Of a stretch of 64,000 bases of DNA, positions 34,857 through 45,151 are shown piece after piece. Positions within the stretch are counted from its first letter, which is position 1; each line of letters begins with the position of its first letter. The notes beneath the pieces are model-generated. The model did not search any database, was not told where the DNA came from, and saw only the letters and a list, made by a program, of their open reading frames with translations. The translations under genes and the position numbers were made by a program. Where the stretch lies: assembly GCF_005048855.1 (NCBI RefSeq), contig NZ_SUME01000001.1, positions 868,001 through 932,000 on the forward strand. The letters run 5' to 3'. The stretch is from Sphingobacterium olei (GTDB taxonomy: Bacteria; Bacteroidota; Bacteroidia; Sphingobacteriales; Sphingobacteriaceae).

Positions 34857-34958
34857 TTTAACGTTATCTCAGTGAACTGTCCATGAACACTAACGCCGAT
34901 AATACGAATGAAAATAATCGAGCTCGCGAGTTCACGAAGTAATAAAATACGTATGAAA
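34857..34958 (+). repeat. Copy of the dispersed intergenic repeat in the icd leader
   Basis: GAGCTCGCGAGTTC followed by ACGAAGTAATAAAATACGTA and TGAAAA matches the block upstream of the UbiA-like gene (4319-4356) with few changes. The segment also holds a 19-codon upstream frame starting at 34883 and ending at the TAA inside the repeat (34940-34942). Confidence 0.6.
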
Positions 34959-34966
34959 ATTAATAA

Positions 34967-37195
<2,229 letters not shown>

Positions 37196-37209
37196 GTGTT
37201 AGTGATCAT

Positions 37210-37255
37210 TATATAAACAATAAATCCCGCAGTCGCGGGATTTATTGTTTATATA
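37210..37255. terminator. Bidirectional terminator between icd and GH43 gene
   Basis: Arms 37210-37230 and 37235-37255 are perfect 21-bp reverse complements with loop AGTC; each arm ends in AT-rich sequence. It lies between convergent genes. Confidence 0.8.
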
Positions 37256-37271
37256 GATAATATTTATTTTT

Positions 37272-38222
37272 TTATTTCAGCTTATAACTTACCCCTTCAA
37301 ATGTCATTTTGACAGGCAGAATATAACCATCTTTATCGAATTTCATTTCGTCTATACAGGTTACACGCTCATTAGCACCTGTTTTTCCAAGTGGTCTGCG
37401 GTGATAAACCATATAGAACTTATCCTTATTAGGCACCTGAATGACCGAATGGTGTCCCGCACCTGTAGCAATTTCCGGATCTTGCTCAAGGACTGTATTG
37501 ATGCGTTCAAAAGGGCCAAAAGGAGAATCTGCAATAGCGTAGGCAACTTTGTAATGTGGGCCACCCCATCCGCCTTCGGACCACATAAAATAATATTTAT
37601 TATTCCGGATAAACATAAATGGACCTTCTACATAATCTTTAGGTGTCACTTCCTTGTAATAACTTCCGTCTTCGAAAGGCAGGATACCCGTGAAATCTGG
37701 TTTGAGCTTTACCATATTACAATGTTTCCAGCCTCCATAATACATATAATACGTACCATCTTTATCCTTGAATACAAATTGATCGATGGGTTGTGCTCCA
37801 TTAATGATCTCATTGATCAATGGCTTACCCAATAAATCTTTGTAAGGTCCTTCGGGTTTGTCTGCAACGGCAACACCTATGCCGCCCACTTGGCCTTCAT
37901 GGACATCATTAGCGCCAAAAAATAAATAATATTTTCCGTCCTTTTCGATAACAGCAGGCGCCCACATCGCACGTTTGGCCCATTTTACTTCGGTCGTATC
38001 TAAGATTCTGGAATGCTTAGTCCACGTTTTAAGATCTTTGGACGAAAAGGCATCAAAAAAGATCTGATCTTCATATGCCGCGGAAAAGGTAGGGTAGACC
38101 CAAAAAGTATTATTGTAAACGATACCTTCCGGATCTGCATAATAACCTTCAAAGATAGGATTTTGTTGCGCTTGTACCGTAAGGCTAGCTGCAAAAGAGA
38201 GAGTAATTAATAGTTTCTTCAT
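37272..38222 (-). CDS. Exported GH43-like glycoside hydrolase
   Basis: The 316-residue protein has a signal peptide (MKKLLITLSFAASLTVQAQ) and a five-bladed propeller domain of the GH43 type. YYADPEGIVYNNTFWVYPTF carries the catalytic base aspartate (first blade); WAPAVIEKDGKYYLFFGAND and IDQFVFKDKDGTYYMYYGG follow, VEGPFMFIRNNKYYFMWSEG carries the general acid glutamate, and TGAGHHSVIQVPNKDKFYMV is at the end. It probably cleaves arabinose or xylose side chains in the periplasm. The start at 38222 begins the signal peptide. It has a good promoter upstream. Confidence 0.88.
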   Translation of the reverse strand: MKKLLITLSFAASLTVQAQQNPIFEGYYADPEGIVYNNTFWVYPTFSAAYEDQIFFDAFSSKDLKTWTKHSRILDTTEVKWAKRAMWAPAVIEKDGKYYLFFGANDVHEGQVGGIGVAVADKPEGPYKDLLGKPLINEIINGAQPIDQFVFKDKDGTYYMYYGGWKHCNMVKLKPDFTGILPFEDGSYYKEVTPKDYVEGPFMFIRNNKYYFMWSEGGWGGPHYKVAYAIADSPFGPFERINTVLEQDPEIATGAGHHSVIQVPNKDKFYMVYHRRPLGKTGANERVTCIDEMKFDKDGYILPVKMTFEGVSYKLK

Positions 38223-38241
38223 TTGTATGTAGGTTTCCATC

Positions 38242-38272
38242 CGAAGATACAAAAAGAAATAAAAATGCACAA
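38242..38272 (-). promoter_or_regulatory. GH43 promoter TTG-N20-TATCTTCG
   Basis: On the minus strand TTG (plus 38270-38272), 20 bases, then TATCTTCG (plus 38242-38249, one mismatch to TAnnTTTG). The start codon is 19 bases downstream. The GH92 gene at 62124 is preceded by the same TATCTTCG. Confidence 0.5.
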
Positions 38273-38324
38273 GAGATTATTATAAAAGGTTTTAGCATAG
38301 CATATAATGTAGTCAATATGTATG

Positions 38325-39509
38325 TTATTGCCTATTGAAGTCTTGATAGATTAACCGTACATTTTCCTGCTCGGTCGCGCCCTCAATAATCATTTTTTCT
38401 CGAAAACCTATTTCGCCCATCCTCTTTTCCTGCTTTTTGGTTTTCCAGATATTAATAACTGCCAGTCTACCAATCGTAGTAGACGGTAACCCCAGTTGAT
38501 CGCAGGAATAATCACCCAACAAATAGCGATTGTAATAGAGATGAACTTCACGCATCATCTGTCGCATAAGTAGCTGCTTCGGATAATGAGCATGTATAGG
38601 TTCGTCTTTTAGTGCTGTAGCTAATGCTACAGTATCTTCATCACCTTCGCGTTGGGTCATAGTCCAATAGAATAAAGCTTCAATAGCTTCATTTTCGTTT
38701 TCAGGAATAATCTCTAGCGGTATACCTAATAGGTATCCGACATATTTCCAAAGATGGAAAAGGCCAGCTATTTCTTCTTCGCTCGGTTGTATACCCATAC
38801 GTCGGAGGCCAACCAAGAATACGAGCGAAAATCCTAAATTAGTAGCCAACATATCCCAACTGTTAAGTGGTACGCCCCATTTACCGCTATCCCAATCTGT
38901 CTTTGCAAGTATATTGACACGTGCAAAAGAATGTACCATACGGGTAGAGAGTACATGTTTGAATCCCATATTAGGAGTTTCCAACGCACTTTCTTTCACA
39001 ATCTGCACCCAAAATTCTACGGTTTCAGTTAACCGCTTAGCTGCTCCTTTTTTTAAGGCCCCCGTATAGATCAAAGGTTTATTTATAGCCGCAGATTCAT
39101 ATCCTCCCATTAAACAATAGTCACGAAGGACGATAAGAGAAGTTAACCCTGGTCGTCTGCTTAATTCTGCTCCAACCTGTAGCTTTTTTCGGTCTAACCA
39201 ATCGGGATTTGTATCGATGTGTCTAAAAAAATTATCGAATACGGTTTTCTGATTATCAGTAAGTGGATTTTGATCGATATAATCGAAAAGACATGCATTG
39301 CCGATAGAAAAACCCACCTGTTCGAAAAGATCAATTACAACTTGATCGCCCGGACGATCCCACTGATACAATAGTGGAATAAATTTTTCCGCAATAGTCA
39401 AATCGGGCACGTAACCCAACTGATTGAGTAACTCTTTGCCTACACCTTGCGACCAATAGTGGGCAAACGAAGTGTTATTATACTTAAAACGATAGGGGAT
39501 ACGCGTCAT
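38325..39509 (-). CDS. MpaB/latex-clearing-protein-like oxygenase (DUF2236)
   Basis: The 394-residue protein is of the oxygenase MpaB/DUF2236 family, haem-containing in the characterised rubber oxygenases. The conserved region is STRMVHSFARVNILAKTDW (about residues 190-208), with LNSWDMLATNLGFSLVFLVG and FHLWKYVGYLLGIPLE following. No signal peptide is seen. The ATG at 39509 leaves seven bases after the preceding stop; the longest frame would overlap the preceding gene by 41 bases. The substrate is unknown. It is the last gene of an operon with a 124-aa unknown and a degenerate YgjP-like protein. Confidence 0.8.
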   Translation of the reverse strand: MTRIPYRFKYNNTSFAHYWSQGVGKELLNQLGYVPDLTIAEKFIPLLYQWDRPGDQVVIDLFEQVGFSIGNACLFDYIDQNPLTDNQKTVFDNFFRHIDTNPDWLDRKKLQVGAELSRRPGLTSLIVLRDYCLMGGYESAAINKPLIYTGALKKGAAKRLTETVEFWVQIVKESALETPNMGFKHVLSTRMVHSFARVNILAKTDWDSGKWGVPLNSWDMLATNLGFSLVFLVGLRRMGIQPSEEEIAGLFHLWKYVGYLLGIPLEIIPENENEAIEALFYWTMTQREGDEDTVALATALKDEPIHAHYPKQLLMRQMMREVHLYYNRYLLGDYSCDQLGLPSTTIGRLAVINIWKTKKQEKRMGEIGFREKMIIEGATEQENVRLIYQDFNRQ

Positions 39510-39516
39510 TTTTTTA

Positions 39517-39891
39517 TTAATTGTTGACAGACCAATTAAAATATGTTGCGCTTGCAATCAGATGATCATCGGGTTGTTTTACAAACGAAAAATCCACATA
39601 ATCAGCTACACAGGATTGCGTGTCGCTGCAACAAAATTGTCGATCTATTGCAAAATGTAATCGAAACTTGCCTGTATTTTTGCTTAGGTCGTATTGCCAG
39701 TTACTGATACGTAAATCACCTATCTGTGGTCCGCCATCTTTATCTTCTACGACTTCCAATAACGATTCCTTCAGAGCTTTCAGGTCCGGCTGAGTTAGCA
39801 CGGAAATGAGAGTTTGGGGATCAAAGTAGCGATCTAGTATATCCAAATCAGCTACAGCAATAGTCATGTCAATCTGTATACTCTCGTTCAT
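39517..39891 (-). CDS. Hypothetical protein, middle gene of the MpaB operon
   Basis: A 124-residue soluble protein with no recognised family. A two-cysteine motif, QFCCSDTQSC (three Cys in all), lies near residues 85-94, followed by VADYVDFSFVKQPDD. The Cys cluster could bind a metal or form a disulfide. Its start overlaps the end of the YgjP-like gene by 23 bases, and an internal ATG at 39867 would remove the overlap. The downstream oxygenase follows after seven bases, so co-translation with it is likely. Confidence 0.7.
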   Translation of the reverse strand: MNESIQIDMTIAVADLDILDRYFDPQTLISVLTQPDLKALKESLLEVVEDKDGGPQIGDLRISNWQYDLSKNTGKFRLHFAIDRQFCCSDTQSCVADYVDFSFVKQPDDHLIASATYFNWSVNN

Positions 39892-40519
39892 AGGATACTA
39901 TTTTTTTGTACTGTTTCCAATCTTTTACAAATTTGTCCAAGAGACGGGGTCGCTCTTGGGCATCAGTATGCGCTAAACACATAACAGCTTCTCCACAAAT
40001 AAACGAAATAAATCCGATTGACTTTTGGATAAGATCTGATGAAAATGTGATGCGCTTATTCCTAGTACAAATAGTGAAATAATTTGTTTTTAATTTTCGT
40101 GTTTTAATCTCGAAAAGAAGTATATCCAAGTGTTCTTCCCATGCACTAATCTGAAGGGTAAGCTGTTGCAGTAAAAGACTGAGTTGTAAATTATCGATAG
40201 CTTTTTTATGGGTGGGATATGCAGATGCATATATTCTATCTTGATAAAGATAGGGAATAGGTATTTGCGATTTGATTACGAGGGGAAACGTAGTATCAAA
40301 AATCTGAAAAGAACTGATCTCTTTTTCTGAATTGATTTGTGTTATATAGTTTTTGATGAGTCGGCTATTGGCGCGTATATACGCATATAGTTCTGCTGTA
40401 GGTACTGTGTACGGTACATGCAGATGAATCATCTGATTTTTATAGGCTCCGATCGCAATAGCCTTGGAGGAGGATTGAATGACAATGTTATATGTGCTAC
40501 CGTCTACTTCTATAATCAT
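39869..40519 (-). CDS. YgjP-like (M48-related) protein with degenerate zinc site
   Basis: The 216-residue protein follows the YgjP/DUF45 pattern: two-stranded N-terminal sheet, then YAYIRANSRLIKNYITQI, a helical linker, KLKTNYFTICTRNKRITFSS in place of the WGSCS motif, and SIGFISFICGEAVMCLAH in place of the HExxH helix. In active members the helix reads (V/I)xHELxHL; here both histidines are replaced (G176 and M180) and only the glutamate remains. It is therefore probably catalytically inactive or binds another ligand. It is the first gene of the operon with a Cys-rich unknown and an MpaB-type oxygenase, 21 bases after a 42-aa ORF. Confidence 0.7.
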   Translation of the reverse strand: MIIEVDGSTYNIVIQSSSKAIAIGAYKNQMIHLHVPYTVPTAELYAYIRANSRLIKNYITQINSEKEISSFQIFDTTFPLVIKSQIPIPYLYQDRIYASAYPTHKKAIDNLQLSLLLQQLTLQISAWEEHLDILLFEIKTRKLKTNYFTICTRNKRITFSSDLIQKSIGFISFICGEAVMCLAHTDAQERPRLLDKFVKDWKQYKKIVSYEREYTD

Positions 40520-40540
40520 TTCATGTGTAATTGTTATTGA

Positions 40541-40669
40541 TTAGTATATTTTTTCAATGGCATTCACGAGCTCGCAAGCTAGGTTCTTTAATACCCACAT
40601 GGAATATCCATAATATTTTATTCGTTTTTTGTTTGTTTTCATATCACTCATGCTACTTCGTGTCCTCAT
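40541..40669 (-). CDS. 42-aa ORF inside the dispersed repeat
   Basis: An intact frame starts MRTRSSMSDMKTNKKRIKYY, continues GYSMWVLKNLACELVNAIEK and ends IY. Internal Met codons at residues 7 and 10 offer shorter starts. The peptide is basic at the N-terminus and partly amphipathic at the C-terminus. The same DNA, with stops and frameshifts, lies upstream of the UbiA-like gene, so this may be a small gene with decayed copies or a repeat open by chance. It ends 21 bases before the YgjP-like start on the same strand. Confidence 0.4.
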   Translation of the reverse strand: MRTRSSMSDMKTNKKRIKYYGYSMWVLKNLACELVNAIEKIY

Positions 40670-40690
40670 TCTTTGTGTTTCCAAAACATG
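40541..40690 (-). repeat. Most complete copy of the dispersed intergenic repeat
   Basis: On the minus strand this copy reads CATGTTTTGGAAACACAAAG, a middle part with ACACGAAGTAGCATGAGTGA, and AGCTTGCGAGCTCGTGAATG near its end. It aligns to 4203-4350 over its length and shares the GAGCTC dyad and the ACGAAGTA block with 34932-34957. Confidence 0.6.
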
Positions 40691-40749
40691 GATATTTTGT
40701 ATAAAATAGTTATATAAAATAGTTACTTAACATTTCGCATAGGTTTTAT

Positions 40750-40757
40750 TATGTTTG
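40750..40757 (+). promoter_or_regulatory. Promoter -7 element TATGTTTG of the M13 peptidase gene
   Basis: Exact TAnnTTTG match, 23 bases before the ATG at 40781. The ATG at 40751 lies within this element, which argues against the longer reading frame. Confidence 0.55.
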
Positions 40758-40780
40758 CATATAATAATTTTAGTATAAAT

Positions 40781-42784
40781 ATGAAGAAAATTTTTGTATT
40801 GACCGTATTATTATCGACTTCGGCCTATTCTTTTGCTCAAGACGGTAAAGCAATCAATCTATCGCTTATGGATCAAACTGTTCGTGCTCAAGACGATTTT
40901 TATAATTATGTGAATGGAAATTGGATGAAAACGGTAGAAATCCCTTCGGATAAAGCACGTTGGGGATCTTTTGACGAACTTCGTGAAAATACAGATATTG
41001 CCAGTTTAAAAATTCTGAAAGAATCGTTAGATACAAAATTTGAAAAGGGGTCGGATGGACAAAAAATAGCAGATCTATACAAATCGTATATCGACTTCAC
41101 AACACGTGATCAAATAGGTTTAGAACCGATCCAGGATCAGCTACAGGCTCTTGATAAAGTGAATAGTCTAACCGAGCTATATGCATACTTTGTTAAATAT
41201 GGCCCAGCCGGGGGGAATCCATTTTTTGGAGGATATGTATATGCCCACATGAAAAATAGTAATATGAATGCGGTGTACCTTGGGGGGGAAAGTTTGGGGT
41301 TAGGTCGTTCATATTATCAAAAGATTGACGAAAAGAATACAGAAACCTTAGCCTATTATAGTGATTTTATTTCAAAGCTGTACAACAAAGTGGATCAAAA
41401 AACAAGAGATCTGAAAGGCCCTAAAATTGTTGAATTCGAAAAATCGATAGCAGCTAATCTAAAAACGATCGAGGAATCACGTGATGCACAAAAAAGGTAC
41501 AACCCGGTAGCGGTTAAAGACCTAAAAGATTTGGTAAAAAATATAGATGTTGCACAATATTTAGCCGATCTAGGTTTCAAAGCAGATACCGTAATTATTG
41601 GCGAACTAAAATATTACCAAAATTTGGATCAGATCTTAAATCAAACAAACCTTCCGCAGATCAAGGAATATCTGAAATTCCATATTATCAATGGTGCGAC
41701 GGGTTACCTGACAAAAGAACTTGATGAATTGTCATTTGATTTCTATGGACGTAAATTGAAAGGACAAAAAGAACAACGCGCATTGGATAAGCGCGGTTTG
41801 GAATTTGTAAATGGAACAGTAGGCGATCTGTTGGGGAAATTATACGTGGAAGAACATTTTCCGGAAGAAGCAAAAGCAGCTTGTGAGGAGTTGGTACAGT
41901 ATTTAATCAAATCCTTTGAAGTGCACATTAACGATTTGGTATGGATGTCTCCTGTGACGAAAGAGAAGGCATTGGAAAAGTTAGCAAAATTCAAAGTAAA
42001 AATAGGATACCCAGACAAATGGAAAGATTATTCGCAAATAGATGTGGGTACTTCGCTATATGATAATGTAAAGAGTATCAACTTGTGGGCTTTTCAACAG
42101 AATTTAGAAAAACAGGGCAAACCGGTTGATAAAACAGAATGGGGTATGACACCACAAACGGTAAACGCTTATTATAGCCCGTTGTTTAACGAAATTGTAT
42201 TTCCAGCGGCTATATTACAACCTCCATTTTACGATTATAAGGCAGATGCCGCAGTTAACTTTGGTGGAATAGGCGCCGTTATCGGTCATGAACTATCTCA
42301 TGGATTTGACGATTCGGGATCGCAGTATGATGGTAATGGCAATTTGAACAACTGGTGGACGGAAGAAGATAAAGCGGAATTCGATGCAGCTGCTAACGCT
42401 TTGGTAGCTCAGTTTGAAGGATATGAGCCTGTTCCTGGTGTATTTGTAAACGGTCGTTTTACATTGGGTGAAAATATTGGTGATTTAGGAGGATCATCGG
42501 TAGCTTTCGATGCATTAAAAATGTATTTAAAAGACAATGGAAATCCTGGTAAAATTGATGGATTTACACCAGAGCAACGTTTCTTCTTGTCTTGGGCAAC
42601 CATATGGCGGACAAAAACAACCGATGAATTTGTAGTGAATCAAGTGAAAACGGATCCACATTCGCCAGCTCAATATCGCGCATTTGCGCCTATCATTAAC
42701 TTGGATGGTTTTCACGATGCTTGGGACACAAAGGAAGGCGATAAGCTTTATGTACCTAAAGAGAAACGCATTATCATCTGGTAA
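40781..42784 (+). CDS. M13 family metallopeptidase (neprilysin/PepO-like)
   Basis: The 667-residue exported zinc endopeptidase has a signal peptide (MKKIFVLTVLLSTSAYSFAQ), the M13 N-terminal domain (RAQDDFYNYVNGNWMKTVEI) and the C-terminal catalytic domain: NAYYSPLFNEIVFPAAILQP, VIGHELSHGFDDSGSQYD with HExxH, GENIGDLGG with the third zinc ligand Glu, and DPHSPAQYRA near the end. The C-terminus is IIIW, close to the family CxxW ending. The start at 40781 is fixed by the signal peptide and the promoter. It probably cleaves peptides in the periplasm. Confidence 0.95.
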   Translation: MKKIFVLTVLLSTSAYSFAQDGKAINLSLMDQTVRAQDDFYNYVNGNWMKTVEIPSDKARWGSFDELRENTDIASLKILKESLDTKFEKGSDGQKIADLYKSYIDFTTRDQIGLEPIQDQLQALDKVNSLTELYAYFVKYGPAGGNPFFGGYVYAHMKNSNMNAVYLGGESLGLGRSYYQKIDEKNTETLAYYSDFISKLYNKVDQKTRDLKGPKIVEFEKSIAANLKTIEESRDAQKRYNPVAVKDLKDLVKNIDVAQYLADLGFKADTVIIGELKYYQNLDQILNQTNLPQIKEYLKFHIINGATGYLTKELDELSFDFYGRKLKGQKEQRALDKRGLEFVNGTVGDLLGKLYVEEHFPEEAKAACEELVQYLIKSFEVHINDLVWMSPVTKEKALEKLAKFKVKIGYPDKWKDYSQIDVGTSLYDNVKSINLWAFQQNLEKQGKPVDKTEWGMTPQTVNAYYSPLFNEIVFPAAILQPPFYDYKADAAVNFGGIGAVIGHELSHGFDDSGSQYDGNGNLNNWWTEEDKAEFDAAANALVAQFEGYEPVPGVFVNGRFTLGENIGDLGGSSVAFDALKMYLKDNGNPGKIDGFTPEQRFFLSWATIWRTKTTDEFVVNQVKTDPHSPAQYRAFAPIINLDGFHDAWDTKEGDKLYVPKEKRIIIW

Positions 42785-42815
42785 GAAGGCTAGGTAATCA
42801 AAATAGCCTATGACA

Positions 42816-42846
42816 AAGAAAGGCCATTTATACAATGGCCTTTCTT
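42816..42846 (+). terminator. Terminator after the M13 peptidase gene
   Basis: AAGAAAGGCCATT (42816-42828) and AATGGCCTTTCTT (42834-42846) are exact reverse complements with a five-base loop. T-rich sequence follows. Confidence 0.75.
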
Positions 42847-42868
42847 CTCTTTGGGATCTGATTATTTT

Positions 42869-43162
42869 TTACTTCAGATTCTTAATTTCTTCCTGCTCTC
42901 GCAGTTTGTCAACATTGTTCTTTTCACCAAACTCCTCTGTTTTATTTTGGAATGACTCCAAAATTTCTTTTATTGCATCAGAATTGTCTGCTGTACGTTG
43001 ATAAATATCTGGCATCTTATTCTCTATCATTTTATCACCGAGTTCAATATTATCAACTTCTATTTTACCGATCTTTTCCAATACCGCCTGTTGACTATTT
43101 CTCACGTCTTCTAATTCCCGTGAAATCTTCGCCATTAAATCAAATTGCTTTAATTTATCCAT
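42869..43162 (-). CDS. Small coiled-coil hypothetical protein
   Basis: A 97-residue, highly charged protein (many Glu, Lys, Asp, Asn) with heptad-like spacing from residue 10 to 60 (LMAKISRELEDVRNSQQAVL, then KIGKIEVDNIELGDKMI), suggesting one or two coiled coils. There is no signal peptide and no known domain. It stands alone between two terminator-bounded genes. Function unknown; it may be a small scaffolding or structural protein. Confidence 0.6.
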   Translation of the reverse strand: MDKLKQFDLMAKISRELEDVRNSQQAVLEKIGKIEVDNIELGDKMIENKMPDIYQRTADNSDAIKEILESFQNKTEEFGEKNNVDKLREQEEIKNLK

Positions 43163-43306
43163 AGTCTTATCTATTTGTTTCTACATAAAGAACCAATGGA
43201 ATACAAAATTGTTTTAATAAAAAACGAGACTGTCAAAAGATCACGAAATCGTTGTCATTTCGAATATGTAGACATCCACTTTTTCATCTATCGTGAAAAG
43301 AATTTT

Positions 43307-44506
43307 TTAAGCCATTTTCCCTGGATATACATCCAAAGCTTTCTCCAAACAAATCAAAGCCTTCCTTAAATCTTCTTGATTTAAGACATAAGCTAATCGC
43401 ACCTCGTTCGTTCCAAATCCTACTGTGCTATAGAATCCTGTTGCCGGAGCCATCATAACTGTTTCATTGTTGTAATTAAAATCTTCTAGCATCCATTGAC
43501 AGAATCTGTCTGCATCGTCGATTGGCAATTTAGCGACAACGTAAAAAGCACCTCCGGGGTTTGGACAAAACACGCCGTTAATGCTATTTAAACCGTTTAC
43601 TAAGGTGTCTCTTCTAGTCGTATACTCTTTAGAAACAGCTTCAAAATAGGAATCCGGTGTGTCTACTGCAGCCTCTCCTGCAATTTGCCCTTCCAGGGAT
43701 GGACTTAAACGCGCTTGTGCAAATTTTAAAGCGGTTTGATATAGCCCTTTGTTTTTGGTGATTAAACAACCAATACGTGCGCCGCAGGCCGAATACCTTT
43801 TGGACACAGTATCTAAAACAACGACATGATTTTCTAGACCTTCCAAATGCATCGGCGAGATAAATTCCCGACCGTCGTAGCAGAACTCGCGGTAGGCCTC
43901 ATCAGAAAATAGATACAAATCATATTTAAGGCATAAAACGCGTAAAGCTTCTAACTCTTCCCGAGAGTACAAATAACCTGTAGGGTTATTGGGATTACAA
44001 ATGGCTATAGCTTTTGTCTTTTCAGTGATCACTTTTTCGAATTCGGCAATAGAAGGTAAAGCAAATCCGCTATCAATATATGACATGATTGGCTTAATGA
44101 CGATACCCGACGAACAGGCAAAGCCATTGTAATTGGCATAAAATGGTTCGGGAATAATAATTTCTTCACCGGGGTTTAAGCAAGACTGCATTGCAATGGT
44201 AATAGCTTCCGAACCTCCATTCGTAACTAATATATCCGTTGGAGCTATAGTATAATTCAATTTATTGTAATATTCGGCTAGTTTACCTCTGTAAGATGCT
44301 GTCCCTTCAGATGCAGTGTACGCCCATACTTTAAAGTCGATGTTTTTGAGGGCATTCAACATCACCTCAGGAGTTTGAATATCCGGCTGACCAATATTTA
44401 AATGGTAAATCTTTTTACCGTCTTTTTTAGCTTGATCTGCAAAGGGTGTTAATTTTCGAATCGGTGAGGCAGGCATATTGATGCCTTTTTGTGAAATTTT
44501 TGGCAT
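43307..44506 (-). CDS. PLP-dependent aminotransferase, class I
   Basis: A 399-residue fold-type I aminotransferase. LNIGQPDIQTPEVMLNAL lies near the start; NGGSEAITIAMQSCL, NPNNPTGYLYSREE with the Asn that contacts PLP, and SDEAYREFCYDG follow. The PLP lysine is in TVSKRYSACGARIG (about residue 240), and the substrate-binding arginine is in NEVRLAYVLN. Related enzymes transaminate aspartate or aromatic amino acids. The ATG at 44506 is chosen because the longest frame adds 16 residues encoded by a repeat-bearing promoter, and MPKISQKGINMPASPIRKL is the family start. Confidence 0.93.
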   Translation of the reverse strand: MPKISQKGINMPASPIRKLTPFADQAKKDGKKIYHLNIGQPDIQTPEVMLNALKNIDFKVWAYTASEGTASYRGKLAEYYNKLNYTIAPTDILVTNGGSEAITIAMQSCLNPGEEIIIPEPFYANYNGFACSSGIVIKPIMSYIDSGFALPSIAEFEKVITEKTKAIAICNPNNPTGYLYSREELEALRVLCLKYDLYLFSDEAYREFCYDGREFISPMHLEGLENHVVVLDTVSKRYSACGARIGCLITKNKGLYQTALKFAQARLSPSLEGQIAGEAAVDTPDSYFEAVSKEYTTRRDTLVNGLNSINGVFCPNPGGAFYVVAKLPIDDADRFCQWMLEDFNYNNETVMMAPATGFYSTVGFGTNEVRLAYVLNQEDLRKALICLEKALDVYPGKMA

Positions 44507-44529
44507 GAAGTAATCATTTTTGTTGTGTG

Positions 44530-44563
44530 CAAACTTAGATAAAATGCTTTGCATTCACGAATG
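44530..44563 (-). promoter_or_regulatory. Aminotransferase promoter TAAGTTTG within a short repeat
   Basis: On the minus strand TAAGTTTG (plus 44530-44537) stands 23 bases before the ATG at 44506. The bases before it, GTGAATGCAAAGCATTTTAT, are identical to those in the FMN-reductase promoter (22754-22785) and similar to topA. GCATTC-gt-GAATGC forms a small dyad at the upstream end. Confidence 0.6.
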
Positions 44564-44591
44564 CCTAATACAAAAAAAAGAAACTGCTGGA

Positions 44592-44623
44592 CAAAAAAAA
44601 GCCACACGTTTTCGTGTGGCTTT
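44592..44623 (-). terminator. Intrinsic terminator of the DUF1573 gene
   Basis: AAAGCCACACG and CGTGTGGCTTT form an 11-bp stem with a TTTT/AAAA loop (44598-44623), and on the minus strand it is followed by a run of eight or more T. It separates DUF1573 from the aminotransferase gene. Confidence 0.88.
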
Positions 44624-44641
44624 AACAATATCTGTTTTCAA

Positions 44642-45016
44642 TTATTGAACTGTTCCTTTAACAGTAAGGGTTTTTACAGGTGTCTTTGTGTTAGATTTTA
44701 CAGTGAAAGATTTTGTAAATGGACCCTTTGCAGCTGCATTAAACGTGGCTTTAATCGTGCCGGTCTCTCCTGGTTTAATTGGTGTTTTCGAAAAATCTGC
44801 TACAGAACAACCACATGATGGCGCTACTTCCGATATAATGATCGGAGCATCCCCGGCATTTGTGAATTTAAACTCGTGGGAAACAGGTGTCCCTTGAGGA
44901 ATACCTCCAAAATCATGTGTTTCTTTTTCAAACTTAAATTCGCCGATGGCTACGCTCATAGCTGTTAATGAGATAAAAGCTACCACTACCGCTACTACAT
45001 TTAAAACCTTATTCAT
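44642..45016 (-). CDS. Exported DUF1573 protein
   Basis: The 124-residue protein has an N-terminal signal segment (MNKVLNVVAVVVAFISLTAM) and one DUF1573 domain with its signature FKFEKETHDFGGIPQGTPVS, HEFKFTNAGDAPIIISEV and PSCGCSVADFSKTPIKPGE. The fold is Ig/MSP-like; the conserved CGC motif is typical. Function is unknown, probably periplasmic. The ATG at 45016 is chosen over a TTG nine codons upstream. Confidence 0.9.
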   Translation of the reverse strand: MNKVLNVVAVVVAFISLTAMSVAIGEFKFEKETHDFGGIPQGTPVSHEFKFTNAGDAPIIISEVAPSCGCSVADFSKTPIKPGETGTIKATFNAAAKGPFTKSFTVKSNTKTPVKTLTVKGTVQ

Positions 45017-45151
45017 AGTTATTACATTAAATATTATTTTCAATCTACTTGTACATTCAATATACGTACCAAATGTACTACAAATTGGACTGGAAATGAT
45101 TTCACGTGCTTAAATTAACAATATTTTTACAAATTATCGAACTACGAAAGA

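Noticed and set aside
42952..43164. 70-codon plus-strand frame opposite the coiled-coil gene
   Set aside because: It lies antisense to the better-supported 97-aa minus-strand gene and has no start context.
44507..44554. Longer start of the aminotransferase at 44554
   Set aside because: The extra codons overlap a TAAGTTTG promoter element and a repeat; the family start is at 44506.
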